In this document: one piece after another, positions 31,303 through 41,075 of the stretch
How the letters are laid out: the number at the start of each line of letters is the position of its first letter
Numbering within the stretch: the first letter of the stretch is position 1
Assembly (NCBI GenBank): GCA_964436865.1
Contig: CAYTFK010000010.1
Coordinates: 1-51,136, forward strand
Source: JAXGPP01 sp964436865
GTDB taxonomy: Bacteria; Planctomycetota; Planctomycetia; Pirellulales; Thermoguttaceae
DNA length: 51,136 nucleotides
Direction of reading: 5' to 3'
The notes under the pieces: generated by a model
What the model saw: only the letters and a program-made list of their open reading frames with translations
The model's database searches: none
Told to the model about the DNA's origin: nothing
Position numbers and translations under genes: made by a program

Positions 31303-34056
31303 CTACGACCGCAAACGGCTTCGCGCCACTCCCTGCCGCTCCTGGCGGCGTCGGGTGAAGAATACGATGCCCGCCACCACAAGCGGCGGAATCGGCGGCA
31401 GCAAGACCGCCCACATCTTGTAGGTGTCCTGCAAGCTGCGGATCTTCAGGTTCAGCGCGGTCTCGATCTCGTTGATCTCCTTGTCGCGCTCCTGTTGGAG
31501 CTGGTCGATCTTGGTCTGCATCCGCCGCTCACGGTCTTGCTGGACCATCGCCACGCGGATGAGGATCTCCTGCGAAGGCAGCTTGTTCTTCTGCATCTCC
31601 TTCTGCAGGTTGTCGACATACTCCCGCAGGCTCCGCTCTTCCTCTTCCTTGACCTTATCGAACTTGTCGAGCAGGTCCTGGCGGGTCTTCGCCGTCTGCT
31701 TGCGGGCGTTTTCGGTCTGCGCCTCGATCCGCGTCAGCGTGCGGTGCTGCGGTCGGCGCTTGCGAAGCTCGATAAAGCGGGTGTCTCCGGCCAGGTTGTC
31801 GAGCGCATTGAGCACGAACGTCACGTTGTCGAAATCGAAGCTGATCCCCGCCTCGGGAATGTTGCCCTGCTCACGGAGCCGGAAAAACTCCTCGTGAAGC
31901 ATGTCGATATCGGCCACCAGGATCACGTTGAGCTCCGAACCCTGCGTGTTGCTCGCTGGCTTCGCAGTCTCTTCCTTTGGGGTCGTTCCGGTCGCTGCAT
32001 TGTCATCCGCCATGTTCATGGCCGCCGGAATCTTCCCTTTGATATGGGCCGCCAGCACATACGACATACCGGCCGGAATCTGCTTCCGCTGTGGGTTGAG
32101 CCCGCCCATAGCGCCGAACGGCGACATCTGAACTACGTCATTGAAAGCAACAGTGCCTGTCTCGTCACCCGTCCGAACCAGCGGCGTGAACTGAAAGTTC
32201 GAGGCGTTGAGCTTCGCCACCGATCCCGGGAACGGAAACAGCATGTGCTGGAGTCTCGAACTCACCGGATCCTGTTCATTGAACGGGTCCGACCGGCGGA
32301 GCGTCGTATCGACGAATACAAACTCCTCGGGCAGGTGACTCAGTTTCGGGTAGGGGTTGTAGTCCTGCCACACGATCTGATCGCCGCCGAAATCGACCCC
32401 CAGCAGGTTCCACAGGGCGCCAACATTGCCCTTCTCCGGGGCCTGCCCCCCCATCATCATCATGTTCATGCCGCCGGGCATCTGTCGCGGCGCACTGGTG
32501 CCCGGCACCCGGCTGGCGAAGACAGGGAACGGATCTTCAAAGATCGCCGTCGGCTGGCCCGACTTGACGGCCGCCATGAAGTTGTCCATTTCCTGTGGGC
32601 CCAACGACGAGGGTTGGACCGCCAACAAAGCATCATAGCGATCGGTGATCGGCTGCGCCGGATCGACTTCGACCACCTCGTACTGCTTCTGCAGTTCATC
32701 GATGATCGGCCAATTGTCGCGGGCCGACATCGACTGCATGTCGAAGCTGCCGTAGAGCTGGGCGTCGGTCTTCACCACGCCGATCTTCTTGCGGGCCTGC
32801 TGGGTGACGGTGGTGATTGACCGCACCAGTTCATACTCGACTGGAATTCCGCGGTCGATGAACGGCAGGATCACTTTCTCCAGCCCCGACGTGAACGCCA
32901 CGCCCATGAAGATGTGGTCTTCGGAGAGTGTACCGCGATTGATCGCAGTGACGCGTTTGGGAAGGATGTCGTAGCGTTTCTCAGCCCGCATCGCCTGTTC
33001 GCTGAACCGCTCCGTGGGATTCACGCGGACCTGAACCTTGCCGCCGCCGCGGGCCTCAAGTTCCCGCAGCATCGAGAGCAGGTCGAGCCGGGTCTGAATG
33101 TAGGCCTCGGGAACTTCGGGGCTGACAAAGGCCTCGATCTTCACCGGGCGCTCGATGTTGAGTCCCTTCAGGATCTTTGCGGTTTCCGGCGACAGCGAGC
33201 TGAGCCGCTCGCTGGTCACGTCGAGCCGCAGATCGTGATGCTGAAAGATGAGAACCGCCGACAGCAGTGCCGCGGCCAGCGCCGCAGTACGGACCGCGTA
33301 ATGCCCGCCCATCAGGTACGAGAACCGGCCGGTCTGCCAGTGGCGGCGGCTGATGAGCACCATGCTCAGGTAAAGCATCACCATCACGATCCCGAGGAAG
33401 TACAGCACGCCCGACAGGCTGATAATGCCGCGGCCAAAGTCGGCGAAGCGCTCGCCGATACTCCATTGCCGAACCGCCCGGGCGTACTCTTGATTCAAGA
33501 TCGAGTCGGCGAAAACGGCGAACACCAGCGGGACATTGAAAGCGGCCCCCAGGATGTAGGCCACGGTGAGGTTGCCCGTCACATAGGAGGCGACCATGCC
33601 GATGGCCAGCATCGCCAGCCCGACGAGCCAGTAGCCGAGATACGTGCCGATAAACAGGCCCAGGTCGGGTCTTCCCAACCAGGCAAGCACCGACAGGTTG
33701 GATGCCAGCGAGAACATCAGTGCGACCGTATAGATCGCCATGCTCGACAGATACTTGCCGAGTACGATGTCGAAATCGCCCGCCGGCAGCGTGAGCAGCA
33801 ATTCATCCGTTCCCTGCCGGCGTTCATCGGCCCACACCGCCATGGTAATGGCGGGGATGAAGACCAGCATGATAAACGGAAACCACTTATTGAGCTGGCT
33901 GAGATTGGCCAGGTTGGTGTTGAAGAACTCGTTGGGCCAGAAGGCGGCAACCGTGCTCAACAACACGAACACGCAAATGAACAAGTAGCCCGTGGGGTTG
34001 GCGAAATAGCTGACGAAATTCCGTTTGAAGACGGCTAGCAAAACCTTGGCGTTCAT
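31303..34056 (-). CDS. Fused GldF-GldG: ABC-2 permease plus IFT52/GldG periplasmic protein
   Basis: ATG at 34056 with AGGA four bases upstream; the longer frame upstream is not family-like. 917 residues. Residues 1-250 form an ABC-2 permease with six helices (GYLFICVFVLLSTVAAFW, VWADERRQGTDELLLTLP, KYLSSMAIYTVALMFSL). A seventh helix (about 258-280, TAALAAALLSAVLIF) leads into a GldG-like periplasmic domain (LSSLSPETAKILKGL, PVKIEAFVSPEVP, SEDHIFMGVAF, YDALLAVQPSSLG). Near the end is a long charged coiled coil (about 770-870), then a last helix (LLPPIPPLVVAGIVFF) and a basic tail. GldA/F/G form a transporter tied to gliding in Bacteroidetes; in planctomycetes its cargo is unknown. Fused permease and GldG in one chain replaces two genes. 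Confidence 0.88.
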   Translation of the reverse strand: MNAKVLLAVFKRNFVSYFANPTGYLFICVFVLLSTVAAFWPNEFFNTNLANLSQLNKWFPFIMLVFIPAITMAVWADERRQGTDELLLTLPAGDFDIVLGKYLSSMAIYTVALMFSLASNLSVLAWLGRPDLGLFIGTYLGYWLVGLAMLAIGMVASYVTGNLTVAYILGAAFNVPLVFAVFADSILNQEYARAVRQWSIGERFADFGRGIISLSGVLYFLGIVMVMLYLSMVLISRRHWQTGRFSYLMGGHYAVRTAALAAALLSAVLIFQHHDLRLDVTSERLSSLSPETAKILKGLNIERPVKIEAFVSPEVPEAYIQTRLDLLSMLRELEARGGGKVQVRVNPTERFSEQAMRAEKRYDILPKRVTAINRGTLSEDHIFMGVAFTSGLEKVILPFIDRGIPVEYELVRSITTVTQQARKKIGVVKTDAQLYGSFDMQSMSARDNWPIIDELQKQYEVVEVDPAQPITDRYDALLAVQPSSLGPQEMDNFMAAVKSGQPTAIFEDPFPVFASRVPGTSAPRQMPGGMNMMMMGGQAPEKGNVGALWNLLGVDFGGDQIVWQDYNPYPKLSHLPEEFVFVDTTLRRSDPFNEQDPVSSRLQHMLFPFPGSVAKLNASNFQFTPLVRTGDETGTVAFNDVVQMSPFGAMGGLNPQRKQIPAGMSYVLAAHIKGKIPAAMNMADDNAATGTTPKEETAKPASNTQGSELNVILVADIDMLHEEFFRLREQGNIPEAGISFDFDNVTFVLNALDNLAGDTRFIELRKRRPQHRTLTRIEAQTENARKQTAKTRQDLLDKFDKVKEEEERSLREYVDNLQKEMQKNKLPSQEILIRVAMVQQDRERRMQTKIDQLQQERDKEINEIETALNLKIRSLQDTYKMWAVLLPPIPPLVVAGIVFFTRRRQERQGVARSRLRS

Positions 34057-34138
34057 GGTTCCTACCGAACTTGAGAGTGTCTCTGGAATTGGCCTCGCCC
34101 GGCCCGGCGGCACTCCACCGGGTGCTGCTGGCAACGAG

Positions 34139-34879
34139 TTATCGCGCTCCCGCTCCAGTCAGTTCGCGGAATCGCTCGTCCAGCGGCTTGCCGTCACGGG
34201 TGAGTTCGTTGACGCTGCCGTCGAAAACCAACCGCCCCTCGTCGATGAACAGCACCCGTTCCGCCATCGCCTGCACTTCCTGCAGGATGTGCGTCGAGAG
34301 AAGGATCGTCTTTTCCTTGCCCAATTTGCGGATTGTCTCGCGGACCTCGTGGATCTGGTTCGGATCGAGGCCGGCGGTCGGTTCGTCCATGATCAGGACG
34401 TCGGGCTCGTGCAGCAGCACCTGGGCCATGCCGACGCGCTGCCGGTAACCGCGCGATAGCTTGCCGATCGGTTTTCCGATGACGCTGCCTAGCGAGCAGA
34501 GTTCCACAACCGATTCGATCCGCTCACGCTTCCTTCCGCCAGTAAGGCCGCGTGCGTCGGCGAAGAATTCCAACAGGCTGCGCGGGCTCATGTCCGGATA
34601 GAGCGGCCCGTTTTCCGGCAGGTAACCGAGCCGGGCCGCGCCGGCCAGGCGGTCGGTGCTCATGTCATGCCCGGCGATCCGTGCCACGCCCGCCGACGGC
34701 GCCAAGTAGCCCGTCAGGAGCTTCATTGTCGTGCTCTTGCCGGCGCCGTTGGGCCCCAGGAACGCCACCACCTCCCCCTGACGCACACTGAATGAGACGT
34801 CACGGATGGCAGCAAAATCGCCATAGAATTTCGAGAGCCGGTCGGCCTCGATCATGGCAGGACCTTGCTGTTGGATCAT
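34139..34879 (-). CDS. ABC transporter ATP-binding protein, GldA-like
   Basis: 246 residues if ATG 34879 is used (GGAG eight bases upstream); ATG 34855 (MIEADRLSKFYGDF) is the other choice with AAGG upstream. The long frame further upstream is not coding. All ABC ATPase motifs are present: Walker A GPNGAGKSTTM, Q-loop region LGYLPENGPLYPDM, signature LSRGYRQRVGMAQ, Walker B VLIMDEPTAGLD, H-loop LLSTHILQE. It powers the permease-GldG protein coded 82 bases downstream. The DUF4340 gene completes the three-gene operon. A promoter with a perfect TATAAT lies about 235 bases upstream. Confidence 0.93.
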   Translation of the reverse strand: MIQQQGPAMIEADRLSKFYGDFAAIRDVSFSVRQGEVVAFLGPNGAGKSTTMKLLTGYLAPSAGVARIAGHDMSTDRLAGAARLGYLPENGPLYPDMSPRSLLEFFADARGLTGGRKRERIESVVELCSLGSVIGKPIGKLSRGYRQRVGMAQVLLHEPDVLIMDEPTAGLDPNQIHEVRETIRKLGKEKTILLSTHILQEVQAMAERVLFIDEGRLVFDGSVNELTRDGKPLDERFRELTGAGAR

Positions 34880-35291
34880 TTGTTTCGCTCCACGAAGGAA
34901 GTACTTTCGGAAATGCCGCGGCACGCCGTCTCGCCGCAGGCCGTTTTGCCCAGGTGTCTGGTCAGGGGGGCCATCGGTCTCGGCGGCAGGAGGTAGTCGC
35001 ACGGGCAAAAGGCGGGAGCCCGGAAAACCGTCCCTCGAAGAATGGTTGCCGCCGAATTTCGACTCGTTCGCTCCTCCCTCGCTAGGGCGCTTACGCAGTG
35101 TCGTAAACCAGCCATTATAAGCCGATTCTTCCCGTGCGTAACCCCTGTGCAGGCTTTGGCCATCACACAATCTCGCCCCCAAGAGTGGAGGAAGAACATA
35201 TCCGTCTCCAGTGGAGAGTCGCCGCGGTCGCCGTTGCGAACGCTCCGCATCGGCGCGCTTGACAAACGTCGCCGCACCATTATCCACCGGG
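34880..35291 (-). other. Leader and promoter region upstream of the GldA gene
   Basis: About 410 bases between the GldA start and the nadB stop. No gene seen; the long open frame running through it lacks family features. It contains the TATAAT promoter at 35114-35141 and so an untranslated leader of about 230 bases. Confidence 0.4.
35114..35141 (-). promoter_or_regulatory. Candidate promoter for the GldA-GldFG-DUF4340 operon
   Basis: Minus strand: TTACGC (35141-35136), 16-base spacer, perfect -10 TATAAT (35119-35114). Transcription would begin near 35107. The -35 box is weak. Confidence 0.4.
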
Positions 35292-36899
35292 TCAGCATGC
35301 GCGGCGGAAAGCCAGGTGCCGGTTCCACCGCACGTCATCGCGCTCGGGGAAGTCGGTGCGGACATGGCCACCGCGCGACTCGGTGCGAGCCAGGGCCGCG
35401 TCGACCATCAGCCGGGCGAGACAAAGCATGTTTTGAAGTTCCCAACCGGCGGGGTCGGCAAACTGCTGTCCCAAGACGTAGCGACACCAGTGCCCAATGC
35501 TCTCCCGAGCATCCCTGAGGCCTTCGGCTTCGCGTCGCACCCCTGCCGCACGCCACATCAGGCTCTTGAGCGAATTGCGGATGTCGGCAAGATCCAGAGG
35601 CTCCGTGGGCCGTTCCACCCGCACGTTCTCCAGCGGCAGCGCGCGGAATGTGTCGTTCATCGTCGCCGCTTCTTGCGACGCTCCTTCGCCGGCAGACGCT
35701 CCGTAAACCAGGGCTTCGAGCAGGCTGTTCGAAGCCAGGCGGTTTGCGCCATGGAGCCCTGTCGCAGTGACCTCGCCAGCCGCCCACAGCCCGGGCACGC
35801 CAGTGCGTCCCTGGGCGTCGACCGTGACGCCGCCCATCATGTAATGCGCTCCGGGACGGACGGGAATCCGATCGCGGGTGATGTCCAGGTTAAACTGCGC
35901 GCAGATTGCCGCAATGCCGGGAAAGCGGGCCAAAACCCGTTTTGGATCAAGATGAGTGAGATCGAGATAGACGTTCGGATGCCGGGTCTTCTCCATCTGG
36001 CTGACGATCGACCAGCTCACGACGTCGCGGGGCGCCAATTCGGCCCGCGGGTCATAGTCGGGCATGAAGCGGTACCCGTGCCGGTCCACCAGGTGCGCTC
36101 CCTCACCCCGCATGGCCTCGGTGATCAGATGCCTCGCCCCCCCCGCAATATACAGCACCGTGGGATGGAACTGCAGGAACTCCATGTCGCGAAGTTCGGC
36201 ACCGGCCCGATAGGCCATCGCCATGCCATCGCCAGTGGCGACATCGGGATTGGTCGTTTCGCGATAAAGCTGTCCGATGCCGCCGGTGGCCAGGATGGTC
36301 TGCTTGGCCCAGATCAAGGTCTTTCCATGGCGGCTGTTCCAGACCAACGCGCCGCGGCAGCGATCCTGCCAGGTCATCAAGTCGACGGTGAACGTGTGCT
36401 CCCACGCGTCGATATGGGGCGAGTGTCGCACCCGTTCGATGATTGCACGCATGATCTCCTTGCCGGTGGAGTCGCCCAGGGCATGGGCGATGCGGTCGCG
36501 GCCGTGGCCCCCTTCGCGTCCCAGCGCCAGAGAGTCGCCGATGCGGTCGAACTGTGTGCCCCATTCGACAAGTTCCTGGATCCGCCTTGGTCCCTCCCGG
36601 ACCACGCGTTCCACGACCGCCGGATCGCACAGCGGGCCGCCGGCAACGAGCGTGTCGGTGATGTGGTCTTCAAACCGGTCCTCCGGCGAGAGGACTCCGG
36701 CGATTCCGCCCTGGGCGTGGGCACTGTTGGAGTGCGCGAGGTCGGCTTTGCTGACGACCAGCACCGACAAGCCGTGATCGACTGCCAGGGCAGCCCGCAA
36801 TCCGGCCAGACCGCCGCCGATCACGAGCACATCGGTGAAGAAATGCGGGACTTGCTTGGGATGGAAAGGCGCGAGGTAGCGGGGGGGTTCGACGCTCAT
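35292..36899 (-). CDS. nadB: L-aspartate oxidase (NAD biosynthesis)
   Basis: ATG at 36899 gives MSVEPPRYLAPF, the family-like start; 20 further upstream codons are open but have no support, and no clear ribosome-binding site is visible. 535 residues. FAD-binding VLVIGGGLAGLRAAL, the NadB marks SAHAQGGIAGVLSPED and DHITDTLVAGGPLCD, EGGHGRDRIAHALGD, ILATGGIGQLYRETTNPDVATGDG, QFHPTVLY, RPGAHYMMGGVTVD and GLHGANRLASNSLLEALVYG. It oxidises aspartate to iminoaspartate, first step of NAD de novo synthesis, cytoplasmic. NadA and NadC are not in the window. It follows the giant membrane protein by 66 bases. Confidence 0.95.
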   Translation of the reverse strand: MSVEPPRYLAPFHPKQVPHFFTDVLVIGGGLAGLRAALAVDHGLSVLVVSKADLAHSNSAHAQGGIAGVLSPEDRFEDHITDTLVAGGPLCDPAVVERVVREGPRRIQELVEWGTQFDRIGDSLALGREGGHGRDRIAHALGDSTGKEIMRAIIERVRHSPHIDAWEHTFTVDLMTWQDRCRGALVWNSRHGKTLIWAKQTILATGGIGQLYRETTNPDVATGDGMAMAYRAGAELRDMEFLQFHPTVLYIAGGARHLITEAMRGEGAHLVDRHGYRFMPDYDPRAELAPRDVVSWSIVSQMEKTRHPNVYLDLTHLDPKRVLARFPGIAAICAQFNLDITRDRIPVRPGAHYMMGGVTVDAQGRTGVPGLWAAGEVTATGLHGANRLASNSLLEALVYGASAGEGASQEAATMNDTFRALPLENVRVERPTEPLDLADIRNSLKSLMWRAAGVRREAEGLRDARESIGHWCRYVLGQQFADPAGWELQNMLCLARLMVDAALARTESRGGHVRTDFPERDDVRWNRHLAFRRAC

Positions 36900-36965
36900 G
36901 GAACGTTGAGGAGGGACGGACAGCCGGAGGGTGACGACCGGCAATGGCCAGGCGGGCAAAGCCGC

Positions 36966-39900
36966 TTATTGTACTTCGCCCCTCCCCTGCCCGCTACGGT
37001 TGACCCCGCGACTGTAGGCGCGGACCTGGTCCACCCATTGCGCGGGTGGATCGTAGCGTCGACTGTCCAGTTTCCGTGAAGCGTCTTTCGTGACTGTTCC
37101 ACCTTCGAGTTGCGTCCCCCGCGGCCGCAGTCCGAGGCTGCGGAGGGCGTCGTCGAGGTTCTGCTTCGCGTCGGCTGCCCGCGGCCCCTCCTCGGCTGCC
37201 GCCCGCTTCATCTGCTGCCAGCGATCGACAAACTCCTTCAAGTCCTCTCTGGTCCATCCCAGGCGGTCGAGCAAACGCTGGTCGGGTTTCTCCTTGGCCA
37301 ATTGGTCTTCCAGATACTCCAGCGCAAGTTCCGTCTGTTTCCGCGAGTATTCCAGGTTTGGGTCGTCGGCCGAACCGGGCCCCTCCTCGGAACCACCGTC
37401 CGTATGCTCCTGACCCGGTGCACCGCCGGCCGTTGGATTGCCACCCGTGGGATTCGAACCGCCGCCGCGCGAATTACCACCGGTTGGCTGGCCCGCGCCT
37501 CCCTCGCCGGCGCTCTGACCAGTGGGACCGGGCGAGCCTTCTCCCGGTTGATCGCCTTGAGTCCCAGGGCGGGACTGGGAGCCAGGACCGCGCTGTGCGC
37601 CTTGCCGGCCCGTGGCATGGTCAGAAGTGGTCTGATCGCCTGCCTGGTTGCCAGTCGTCCCTTCACCTTGTTGCTGCGAAGGTTCGCCACCTTGCTCCGA
37701 TGGGGTGTTGCTGCCGGCCGAGCCTCGTCCCGGTTGCTGTGCGTTCTGTCCGCCGCCGTCTTCGCCGCCACCAGACAGCTCCCCCCTCGATTCTCCTTCC
37801 GAATCCGACTGGCTCTTACTCAAAGACCGCGACTGGGCGCTAATGTCATCGCGGCGTTCGGATTGCCCACCCTGACCTGGCGACTTGTCGCGGGGCCGGT
37901 TCGCCTCCCTAGGGCTTGGAGCGCCCCCTTCCTCCCCGCTCCGTCGTCCCGCACCAGCTTCACCCTGCTGTCCCGTAGGACTGCCAGAATGCTCTTCATC
38001 GCTGGCAGACTGATCTTCAGATGCTCGATTTGACGATGGAGAACCCTGCGTTGCTCCCCCCTCGCGGTGTTTCTGCTGCTGGGGCCCCTCTTCACGCTGG
38101 TCCTCGGCAGGCTGATCGTTGGTAAGCTGCTGGCTCGGCGCCAGGGAGTCGTCCGGCTCCCGGTTCTGCTGCCTCTGGGCAGGCTGTCCGCCTTCGTTGG
38201 GCTGCTGAGCCTCGCCCGGTTGCGGCTGCCCCTCGCCATGCTGCTCGCCCGATGGATTCCGCTGGGACTGGCCGGGCTGTTGCTGCTGCCCGCCCGCTGG
38301 ACTCGTCTGGTTTTCGGACTGTCCTTCAGCCGGATTCTGCGGCTGCTGACCGGCTGGTCCCTGCTGCTGACGACCCTGGCCCTGCGACTCAGGCGCGCCT
38401 TGCTGCTGGCCCGGTTGATTCGCCTGCTCGTCCTGTCGAGCCTGTGCCCCGGGGGTGGCTCCCTGCTGCTCCCCGTTCTGATTCTCTTGCTGAGACGCGC
38501 CTTGGGCGTCCTGTTGATCCTGGCCACCCTCGCCACCCTGCCCCTCGCGCTGCTGCTCTTGTCGCTGGTGTTTCAGCACTTCCTCGAAGACGTCGCCGGG
38601 GGCAGACTCACCGTCAAGGGGCTGACGCGGCTCGCCCGGCTGCTCGCCCGCTTGCGGCTCCCCTTGCTGGTTGCCGTCGTTGGACGCGGAGTCCGGTTGT
38701 TGCATTCCCTCGCGAGGCTCAGCGGCATTCGGACCGGATTGCTGCGTGCCTTGGTTCTCTCCTCCTTGGGCGTCGGGGGTTGCGTTCCGTGACTGCCGAG
38801 ACTGTTGGTTGTCCTGGCCCCCTTGATTCTGATTGCCCCCCTGGCCGCCCTGTTCCTGTTGATTCTGCCCGTTCTCCTGGTCGCCGTTGCCCTCGCTATT
38901 CTCAGCGCCTTGACCGGCTTTCTGTTGATCATTTTGCTGGCCAGGGGGGCTCTTGCCTGGCTGGCCCTGGTTTCCTTCACCCTGGCTGTTCTGCTCGCCC
39001 GGTTGTGCGCTTTTGCCCTGCTCGCCGTTCTCACCCCCGCTGGGTTGTTGCTTGCGGTCGGCCTCGTTCGGCTCTGGTTTCGGGGTTGCGTTCTGCGATT
39101 GTTCGCCCGGCTGCTGGCGCCGATCTTGCTGGTCCCGCGATTGCACAGCGGGTGCCTTCTGCTGCTCGCCCTCGCCTCCTGGCATCTGCTGCGGGTTGCC
39201 CTGTCCGGCAGGTTGAGGGAGCTTATCGGGCTGACGCTGCGGATCGGCAATCACCACGAAGCGGCGATCGGTCTGCGAACGGTTGGCAGCGTTTTTTTGC
39301 GGCCCTTCCTTGTTATCGAGAGCCTCTGCCCAGTACACGACCTTGTCGCCCGGCTGGAGGTTCAGCCTGGCTGGCTCAAAGCGGTACGCAGCTTCGTAGG
39401 GCCCCTGGTGAGCCGGCTCGGGCGGCCGTTTCTCCAACCACGGCTCGATAGGAAAGCTTCGCGACAACGCCTCATCGCGTTCGATGCGGAGCCGTACCGA
39501 GCGCAAGCCGAAATCGGGATCCTCCGCCCGGACCTTCAGATCGAGTGAACCGTTCTGGGGCAGCGTGACTCGTTCCGGCGGAGGGTCCACCCAGCGGATC
39601 TCCGGCGGCAGATCGGGAAAGACCTCGATGCGGTGTCTGACCGGTCGGCGGTTCTCACGGCCCGACGCGTCGGAGAAGCGAATCTGGTACGACTCGTACT
39701 GCGGCAGAAGGGGATCATTGGGGCGCATGGCGAGGACGAAGTCGACGCTCGCCCTGGTGCCGTCGCTCGTCATCGGCACCGCCTGTCGGGGGTCACTGTT
39801 CATTTCGATCACCGCGCGGCGGATCGGCTGGTTGGCCACCGCGCGAATCGTCACCCGGGTTCCTTCGAGCGCCTGGATATCGCCGCTGTCGGGATCCGTC

Positions 39901-40883
39901 CGATCCGGGATGCCGGTATAGTCGGGATAATCGTACTGGACTGAGTCGACGAGGATACTCAGCGCCGGTTCGACATCGATCGTGAAGATCGGCGTCCGTG
40001 CATCGCCCGCCACGATGAAATAGGTGAGGTCCTGCTGGAGCCCGGCGTCGCCGGGGGGCAATTCGCACTGATGGCGATAGGCGCCTTCGGGCATCGTAAG
40101 GGGAATTGCCTGGTTGGCGATCTGCCCATCCGCCGTGCTGTAGTAAAGCGTTGCCGCTTCGCCGCCGCGGAGACCATCAATTTCGGCGGAGATTGCCACG
40201 GCCTCGCCCTGGTAGGCGGTAGTGGTGCCCGGCTGCACATCGGCAATTGTCACCCGGGTAGGCGGCGCGATGTTGGCCCAGGGAAGCAGCACTCGGCTGT
40301 ACGAGATGAGCGGGCTCTTGGGCGAGGCAACGAGATACAGGCCGCTGGCCAGAAGCACTGCCGCGAGCAAATAGCCCCAACGAATCACGTTACCGCGATC
40401 GACGGTGGTTTCGGGGGCGAGATCGGAGATCTCGTGCGCCGTGGTTTGCTCCAACCCGTAGAACACGCGCCGGGCCAGATCGTCGCGATTCAATTCCTCG
40501 CGTTCGCGGCGCAGGAACAGGAAATTGATCAGGCCGTTCTTGAGGGACGGGCGCACCTGTTCGATGGTATAGGCGGCGAACACCGGATTGACCCGGTGCA
40601 GGACCAGCGGCACCACGCGGCGGTAGAAGTAGCCGAGGATAAGAACCACCAAACCGACAAACAGCAGGGCGCGCCCCCAGAGGGGAAGTCCGCCGGGAAT
40701 GATCCAGTGATCGGCAATCGCCGCCAGGAACAGATAGGAGAGCGCGAGGACTGACACTGCCAGCAGTCCAGCGGCCAGGTCGACGGCCCGAACCTGCCGA
40801 CGGATCTGTTCGATCCGCTGCTGGATGAGGGCTTCATATTCGTCCCCAGATTTCACCTGAGGGGATGCCGTTCCGCTCGCCAT
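36966..40883 (-). CDS. Giant membrane protein with a ~625-residue Gln/Gly/Glu-rich disordered region
   Basis: ATG at 40883 has GGAG six bases upstream; 1305 residues. N-terminus: helical cytoplasmic segment (EALIQQRIEQIRRQVRAVD), two membrane helices (about 36-56 and 70-88), a linker, a third helix (about 167-186), then beta-sandwich domains (about 200-545; THIADVQPG-like PPTRVTIADVQPG, YPDYTGIPDRTDPDSG, LRAEDPDFGLRSVRLRIER) of the DUF4175 kind. Residues about 549-1174 are almost only Q, G, E, P, N, S, D, A with many QQPGQ-like repeats, one short charged helix (FEEVLKHQRQEQQRE) standing out. A folded helical C-terminus (about 1180-1290: ALEYLEDQLAKEKPDQRLLDRLGWTREDLKEFVDRW) ends it. No known activity; likely envelope architecture. 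Antisense frames here are open but are a codon artefact. Confidence 0.75.
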   Translation of the reverse strand: MASGTASPQVKSGDEYEALIQQRIEQIRRQVRAVDLAAGLLAVSVLALSYLFLAAIADHWIIPGGLPLWGRALLFVGLVVLILGYFYRRVVPLVLHRVNPVFAAYTIEQVRPSLKNGLINFLFLRREREELNRDDLARRVFYGLEQTTAHEISDLAPETTVDRGNVIRWGYLLAAVLLASGLYLVASPKSPLISYSRVLLPWANIAPPTRVTIADVQPGTTTAYQGEAVAISAEIDGLRGGEAATLYYSTADGQIANQAIPLTMPEGAYRHQCELPPGDAGLQQDLTYFIVAGDARTPIFTIDVEPALSILVDSVQYDYPDYTGIPDRTDPDSGDIQALEGTRVTIRAVANQPIRRAVIEMNSDPRQAVPMTSDGTRASVDFVLAMRPNDPLLPQYESYQIRFSDASGRENRRPVRHRIEVFPDLPPEIRWVDPPPERVTLPQNGSLDLKVRAEDPDFGLRSVRLRIERDEALSRSFPIEPWLEKRPPEPAHQGPYEAAYRFEPARLNLQPGDKVVYWAEALDNKEGPQKNAANRSQTDRRFVVIADPQRQPDKLPQPAGQGNPQQMPGGEGEQQKAPAVQSRDQQDRRQQPGEQSQNATPKPEPNEADRKQQPSGGENGEQGKSAQPGEQNSQGEGNQGQPGKSPPGQQNDQQKAGQGAENSEGNGDQENGQNQQEQGGQGGNQNQGGQDNQQSRQSRNATPDAQGGENQGTQQSGPNAAEPREGMQQPDSASNDGNQQGEPQAGEQPGEPRQPLDGESAPGDVFEEVLKHQRQEQQREGQGGEGGQDQQDAQGASQQENQNGEQQGATPGAQARQDEQANQPGQQQGAPESQGQGRQQQGPAGQQPQNPAEGQSENQTSPAGGQQQQPGQSQRNPSGEQHGEGQPQPGEAQQPNEGGQPAQRQQNREPDDSLAPSQQLTNDQPAEDQREEGPQQQKHREGGATQGSPSSNRASEDQSASDEEHSGSPTGQQGEAGAGRRSGEEGGAPSPREANRPRDKSPGQGGQSERRDDISAQSRSLSKSQSDSEGESRGELSGGGEDGGGQNAQQPGRGSAGSNTPSEQGGEPSQQQGEGTTGNQAGDQTTSDHATGRQGAQRGPGSQSRPGTQGDQPGEGSPGPTGQSAGEGGAGQPTGGNSRGGGSNPTGGNPTAGGAPGQEHTDGGSEEGPGSADDPNLEYSRKQTELALEYLEDQLAKEKPDQRLLDRLGWTREDLKEFVDRWQQMKRAAAEEGPRAADAKQNLDDALRSLGLRPRGTQLEGGTVTKDASRKLDSRRYDPPAQWVDQVRAYSRGVNRSGQGRGEVQ

Positions 40884-40956
40884 TGCCTGCTCCGAAGATG
40901 AGGGCGTCCGCCGCAAGTATTACGGACGCAATTGAGTGCCTGGCGGTCCTCCCTCT

Positions 40957-40962
40957 ATTATA
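40957..40962 (-). promoter_or_regulatory. Perfect -10 box upstream of the giant membrane protein
   Basis: TATAAT on the minus strand (40962-40957), about 75 bases before the ATG at 40883. The -35 area (TAGTTT or GTAGTT) is poor, so confidence is limited. Confidence 0.35.
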
Positions 40963-41004
40963 TGTCGCCTTGGCCTGAAAACTACCCGGCAGAGGGAATG
41001 CTCG

Positions 41005-41033
41005 TTGACCGCGGCCCCCTCGCCTGATAGGGT
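41005..41033 (+). promoter_or_regulatory. Candidate promoter for isocitrate dehydrogenase
   Basis: Plus strand: TTGACC (41005-41010), 17-base spacer, TAGGGT (41028-41033); start near 41040, leader about 36 bases. Good -35, weak -10. Confidence 0.35.
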
Positions 41034-41075
41034 ATCTGGTTTCAACCGTTCCATACACGCGACCGAGGAAGCTGC

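Noticed and set aside
37110..39548. Long plus-strand open frames, Leu-rich and looking like membrane proteins
   Set aside because: They lie antisense to the Gln/Gly-rich gene; CAG codons read backwards give Leu (CTG), so the hydrophobic look is an artefact of codon composition.
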